In this document: positions 6,553 through 9,234 of the stretch, in pieces | Layout: each line of letters opens with the position of its first letter | Numbering within the stretch: position 1 is the stretch's first letter | NCBI GenBank assembly: GCA_022616595.1 | Contig: JAKEEL010000058.1 | Span: 1-9,234, forward strand | DNA length: 9,234 bases | Source: Methylococcaceae bacterium | GTDB lineage: Bacteria; Pseudomonadota; Gammaproteobacteria; Methylococcales; UBA1147 | Direction: 5' to 3' | Translations under genes and position numbers: made by a program | Notes under the pieces: model-generated | What the model was told of the DNA's origin: nothing | Databases searched by the model: none | The model's input: only the letters and a program-made list of their open reading frames with translations

Positions 6553-6564
6553 CGGCTCGAGCCG
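6553..6564. promoter_or_regulatory. 12-bp palindrome, candidate operator (site 2)
   Basis: CGGCTCGAGCCG is a perfect palindrome in the leader of the lipoprotein gene, 57 nt upstream of its ATG and just downstream of the weak predicted -10. It shares the core GCTCGAGC with site 1 at 6047-6058. I found that 8-mer nowhere else in the window by eye. Confidence 0.35.
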
Positions 6565-6574
6565 CTTATCGACC

Positions 6575-6603
6575 ACGCTAAAAGTTTGGTATGTCAATGT
6601 CAA
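6575..6603 (-). promoter_or_regulatory. possible promoter of the lipoprotein gene
   Basis: The minus strand carries the consensus -35 TTGACA twice in tandem (complement of 6598-6603 and 6592-6597). With a 17-nt spacer the first gives -10 TAGCGT (complement of 6575-6580), which matches TATAAT at only three positions. The -35 is strong and the -10 weak, as at an activator-dependent or poorly expressed promoter. Confidence 0.35.
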
Positions 6604-6673
6604 GCGATTAGGTTAAAATTTCAACGTAGGCGGGTGCGTCGAACGAGTTACCGAACAACAAATTCAGCCTGGG

Positions 6674-6701
6674 TTGATCTTTAGTCATGGCACAATAAAA
6701 T
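6674..6701 (+). promoter_or_regulatory. sigma70-type promoter of the DUF1244 gene
   Basis: TTGATC (6674-6679) and TAAAAT (6696-6701) are separated by 16 nt. The predicted transcription start near 6708 leaves a leader of about 40 nt before the TTG start at 6749. The TTG at 6674 is in frame with the gene but is part of this -35, so it should not be the translation start. Confidence 0.5.
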
Positions 6702-6735
6702 TCCACACATTGATTGCGTCGCATGAATTGCTTTC

Positions 6736-6751
6736 GGAGGTAAAGATTTTG
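6736..6751 (+). promoter_or_regulatory. Shine-Dalgarno site that decides a TTG start
   Basis: GGAGG at 6736-6740 is followed after 8 nt by TTG (6749-6751). No ATG or GTG in this frame lies at a suitable distance, so this pair sets the start of the DUF1244 protein. Confidence 0.75.
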
Positions 6752-7054
6752 GATAAACAAACCGAAGTGGAGATCGAAGCTGCGGTATTTCGACGCTTGG
6801 TCCGCCATTTTCAAACGCACCCGGAAGTTCAGAACATGGATCTGATGATTCTCGCCGATTTCTGCAGGAACTGCCTGTCGAAATGGTATCAGGCGGCAGC
6901 ACAGGAACGGGGGTTCGAGATCGACTACGCTAAGGCACGCGAGATTGTCTATGGGATGCCTTATGATGAATGGAAGGAGAAATACCAGAAAGAAGCTACA
7001 GCGGAACAAACGAAAGCCTACGAAGCGGCCCAGCAGGCAAGAAAGCAAAAATAG
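6749..7054 (+). CDS. DUF1244 family protein
   Basis: This 101-aa cytosolic protein belongs to the DUF1244 family, whose function is unknown. The family hallmark is clear: VQNMDLMILADFCRNCLSKW (residues 27-46), with the Cys-Arg-Asn-Cys pair at 39-42. It is followed by a helical segment and GMPYDEWKEKYQ (69-80). The last 20 residues are Ala/Gln/Lys-rich and probably disordered. The TTG start at 6749-6751 is chosen because a strong GGAGG precedes it, because family members are about 100 residues, and because the longer frame would begin inside the promoter. A short GGGC-TCAA-GCCC hairpin (7058-7069) follows the stop within a few bases. It is transcribed away from the lipoprotein gene, with separate promoters in a shared region of about 250 bp. 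The paired cysteines could bind metal, but that is speculation. Confidence 0.9.
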   Translation: MDKQTEVEIEAAVFRRLVRHFQTHPEVQNMDLMILADFCRNCLSKWYQAAAQERGFEIDYAKAREIVYGMPYDEWKEKYQKEATAEQTKAYEAAQQARKQK

Positions 7055-7271
7055 CCGGGGCTCAAGCCCAAATTGGCCTGTTTAGACCGGACGAAGCCCG
7101 GTGAACATTTCCGGGCACTCGGATTGGATCGCCTGATAGAGGCCTTCCGCTAGAATCCTTATTTCAATACAAAAAAGACCTGCCGGATCACCCTGCGGTG
7201 TTATCTTGAACCTACAGGCGCATTCCAACGCCAGCGACGGCTGAAACTGCGTGTAATGTCTCCTGTTATTT

Positions 7272-7300
7272 TTGACCCCGCGCATGGATTTCGCTATGCT
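7272..7300 (+). promoter_or_regulatory. sigma70-type promoter of the coiled-coil gene
   Basis: TTGACC (7272-7277) and TATGCT (7295-7300) are separated by exactly 17 nt, matching five and four consensus positions. A start near 7307 would give a leader of about 26 nt to the ATG at 7333. This indicates that the gene is expressed independently of the DUF1244 gene upstream. Confidence 0.6.
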
Positions 7301-7332
7301 TCGAAGGATCCGCCCCGAGGGTTTTGCACGTC

Positions 7333-7746
7333 ATGACCGCCATCGCTTTTGATACCCTGAAGTTCGCCAAACGTCTCAAGGAGGCCGGATTCACCGAGCA
7401 GCAGGCCGAGGCGCTGGCCGCCGCCGAGGCTGAATTCATTGAAGAAAACCTTGCCGCCAAACGCGATCTGAAGGAGCTGGAAGCCGCTCTGCAAAGAGAT
7501 ATCAAGGAGCTTGAGGCTGCTCTGAAAAGGGATATCAAGGAGAGTGAAGCCGCTCTGAAAAGGGATATCAAGGAGCTTGAGGTCGCTCTGCACAACGAGA
7601 TTAAACGGCTTGATCTCAAGATCGAACAGCTCCGTTCCGACCTGACCCGTGATATCAGGGAACTCGAATACCGCCTGACCATCAAACTGGGAGCGATGCT
7701 CGTAGTGGCTGTGGGAGTCATGGCGACTCTGGTGAAGTTGTTGTAG
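7333..7746 (+). CDS. DUF1640-type coiled-coil protein with C-terminal membrane anchor
   Basis: The 137-aa protein opens with TAIAFDTLKFAKRLKEAGFT, a conserved start typical of bacterial DUF1640/CCDC90-like proteins. An Ala/Glu-rich helix (AEALAAAEAEF) and a long charged coiled coil follow (about residues 43-115). It ends in a single hydrophobic helix, LGAMLVVAVGVMATLVKLL (about 119-137). It is likely a tail-anchored membrane protein with an oligomeric cytoplasmic rod. Distant eukaryotic relatives include mitochondrial calcium-uniporter regulator-like proteins, but no such role can be inferred here. The coiled coil contains four near-identical 11-residue repeats. The ATG at 7333 has GAGG 12 nt upstream. 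An in-frame TTG at 7324 is too close to that GAGG and would add residues not seen in the family. It has its own promoter (7272-7300) and a hairpin after the stop. Confidence 0.88.
   Translation: MTAIAFDTLKFAKRLKEAGFTEQQAEALAAAEAEFIEENLAAKRDLKELEAALQRDIKELEAALKRDIKESEAALKRDIKELEVALHNEIKRLDLKIEQLRSDLTRDIRELEYRLTIKLGAMLVVAVGVMATLVKLL
7459..7590 (+). repeat. four 33-bp coding tandem repeats (11-residue hendecads)
   Basis: Units start at 7459, 7492, 7525 and 7558 and encode KRDLKELEAAL, QRDIKELEAAL, KRDIKESEAAL and KRDIKELEVAL. A degenerate fifth unit, HNEIKRLDLKI, follows at 7591. Units 2-4 are also very similar as DNA, which points to recent duplication. An 11-residue period indicates a hendecad coiled coil, less left-twisted than a heptad one. 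Confidence 0.9.
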
Positions 7747-7754
7747 CCCGTGTA

Positions 7755-7781
7755 TGGCGGAACCATGGACGGGTTCCGCCA
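7755..7781 (+). terminator. hairpin after the coiled-coil gene
   Basis: TGGCGGAACC and GGTTCCGCCA form a perfect 10-bp stem with a 7-nt loop, starting 8 nt after the stop codon. A small GAGG/CCTC hairpin follows directly. No T-run follows, so it may be a transcript-end stabiliser or a non-canonical terminator. Confidence 0.5.
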
Positions 7782-7917
7782 GAGGAAAACCCTCCCCGAC
7801 ACTAAAATCTGTTCACGAATTTGCACGCCGGACCGGGCGTGGGATTGTGATCCATCGTTATGATCGGCCAAGCACCCTTCGGGCCTGTCTGGAGGTTTGT
7901 CTGCATCAAAATTCCAA

Positions 7918-7954
7918 TGGCGCCGCGGCTCCGGTGCTACAGGTGGCGGCGCTA
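7918..7954 (-). terminator. GC-rich hairpin at the sulfatase stop codon
   Basis: GCGCCGC (7920-7926) and GCGGCGC (7946-7952) pair perfectly, with one wobble and one A-T pair outside them. The stem overlaps the TAG stop on the minus strand and is followed by a moderately T-rich stretch. The 19-nt loop is large; terminator function is inferred. Confidence 0.35.
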
Positions 7955-9234
7955 CGGACTACACCCGGTCGACTGATCGCAGGCCGGTTGGCCGGGTACG
8001 GTGCCGCTTTGCGGGATCAGCCGCTTTTCTGCGCATTGCTGCTCAAGAAGTTGAGCCAGCACGATTTGTTCCGGCAGCGGATTCGTGGCGCTGTAAAGGT
8101 TGGTAAGCTCCATTGGATCGTCGCTGACATTGTACATCTCGAATTCGTCGGGTTGCGGCGTGGACTTCACGGTGATCCGGCACAGAATATCAGCAGGCCC
8201 GTAGGTAGGATTCCCGCAGCCGGGGGCTGGCGGGGTCGGCGCTTTCTGCTCCAGAACCACGTCTTCGACCCCGCTCGCCCCCGGCGTGCCGGGATTGCTC
8301 CAAAACTGGGGATTGTCGAAGTAGCGGGTGTACTTCCACACCTTGCCGTCGTCGAGCCGCGCGATCACGGTCTCGAGGTGGTTCGGCTGGATGACCGAGT
8401 TGACCGCGATCCCGGTCCAGTTGTTCTGGTTGAGACCCCGGCTCGGATCGTCGTCGGTCATGAAGTAAAGCGGTTCGTCGACTGTGTCGGGGTCGACCTT
8501 GGCCAATATCAGCGGGCTCAGGTCCCGGCCCACGAAGGGGAGGGCGTCGCTGTGGTCCAGCGCGAGTTTCTCGCGGATCGGCTCCGGATCGATGCCGGCG
8601 AGTCCGAGCAGCGTCGGCACGAAATCGATGTGGCTGGTCAGGCTGTCGACCTTGCCGGGTTCCGGGATGAGCTTCTTGTTCCAGATGATCAGCGGTACCC
8701 GGATCGCCTCCTCGTAGGCGGTGTACCATTTCTGATGCATTCCGAAGTGCGATCCAAGCAGATCGCCGTGATCGGAAGTGAAGATCACGATGGTGTCGTC
8801 TTTGAACCGCGATTTCAGGAGGGCTTGGAGCACTGTCCACATCTGTTCGTCCACGTTCTTGTGGAGTTGATAGTAGTAGCGGTAGTACGGATCCAAGTCA
8901 AGGATCGGCTCCAGCCATTTGGCGTAGCTAGCCTGGTAGCTCGCTTGGGCGCTCGGTTTGGTCGCGAGGTTGTCGTTCACCGTCTGCTGAAACAGATTGG
9001 GGGTCGAACAGCATGTCGGCATCGGAAGCGTGCCATTTGCCTCTCCAGAATGTGCGGTATCCCGCCGTGCGGAAGTAATCGCCAAAAGTCGGCACGCTGT
9101 TGGTGTCAAGCCAGAAGACGTCGGGGTCGAAGGCGTCCTTGGCCGCTCCGGTGGTCTGGGTGACCCCGTGCAGCGAGGGGTACTGGCCGGTGTAAATGGA
9201 CGCCCGGCCCGGGCAGCAGGCGACGGAAGCCGAG
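7952..9234 (-). pseudogene. sulfatase gene, 5' end outside the window, disrupted by a frameshift and apparent internal deletion
   Basis: Sulfatases hydrolyse sulfate esters using a formylglycine made from Cys or Ser. The first visible part (9233 down to about 9009) contains CCPGR (9204-9218), fitting the C-x-P-x-R modification motif, then SIYTGQYPSLHGVTQTTG and FWRGKWHASDADML (GKWH at 9030-9041). From about 9001 to 7952 the frame changes and the C-terminal half continues: FQQTVNDNLATKPSAQASY, the metal-site TIVIFTSDHGDLLGSH (SDHGD at 8762-8776), HQKW (8726-8737), and a long tail ending in TGCSP. In intact relatives, as I remember them, well over 100 residues lie between GKWHASDAD and the LATKPSAQ region, including an N-P-H-D active-site segment. 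They are absent here. Loss of that core plus the frame change makes activity very unlikely, unless this is an assembly error. The 5' end lies beyond the window. Confidence 0.85.

Noticed and set aside
7082..7285. Minus-strand open frame of 67 codons between the DUF1244 and DUF1640-type genes
   Set aside because: There is no Shine-Dalgarno sequence before its ATG, no recognised family, and it overlaps the promoter of the plus-strand coiled-coil gene. Some segments look protein-like, so homologues would reopen the question.
8990..9014. Programmed ribosomal frameshift in the sulfatase gene
   Set aside because: There is no slippery heptamer with a following structure, sulfatases are not known to use frameshifting, and a shift would not restore the missing central segment.
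7754..9163. Long plus-strand open frame (about 469 codons) opposite the sulfatase
   Set aside because: It is antisense to clearly recognisable sulfatase motifs. Its product is rich in Arg, Gly, Val and His with no family features, as expected of a shadow frame in GC-rich DNA.
1..9234. tRNA genes, CRISPR arrays, insertion sequences, phage or defence genes
   Set aside because: I looked through the noncoding gaps and gene products and saw no cloverleaf pattern, spaced direct repeats, transposase, integrase or defence-type domain.

Overview
The window looks like chromosomal DNA of a gammaproteobacterium. The neighbourhood of yciB, yciI, bolA and a PpiC-type lipoprotein, together with class II fumarase, a DUF1244 protein and a DUF1640-type coiled-coil protein, fits that group. 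A methanotroph-like member (Methylococcales or relatives) is my guess from memory of similar gene sets; nothing here proves it. There is no tRNA, rRNA, CRISPR array, insertion sequence or phage gene that I can recognise.

Left part (1-3410), minus strand: a fumarase gene (fumC, 223-1611) and, upstream of it, an MFS transporter gene (2020-3213). The 408-base gap between them holds a terminator-like structure for the transporter and a long inverted repeat (1765-1853). One arm of that repeat can instead form a short terminator-like hairpin. A tiny plus-strand frame at 3-59 may be the end of a gene that enters from the left.

Middle (3413-6495), minus strand: a compact cluster read as yciB (inner-membrane septation/envelope protein), yciI, bolA and a lipoprotein peptidyl-prolyl isomerase. 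The gaps are 3 nt, a 4-nt GTGA overlap and 4 nt. A strong hairpin lies just after the last gene. A 116-aa unknown protein lies 42 nt upstream of yciB and could be the first gene of the same transcript. Further upstream is a small cysteine-containing lipoprotein gene. The leaders of these last two genes each carry a 12-bp palindrome with the same GCTCGAGC core.

Right part (6674-7781), plus strand: a DUF1244 gene that starts at TTG, then a DUF1640-type gene with its own promoter. The latter encodes a hendecad-repeat coiled coil with one C-terminal membrane anchor.

Right end (7952-9234), minus strand: a sulfatase gene that runs off the window. It is broken: the formylglycine-motif segment and the metal-site segment are in different frames, joined where a large central part of the family's domain is missing. 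Most of the window is ordinary housekeeping DNA. The points most worth a second look are the sulfatase junction, the fumC leader structure, the paired palindromes and the coding tandem repeat. I see no clear evidence of a new multi-gene system.
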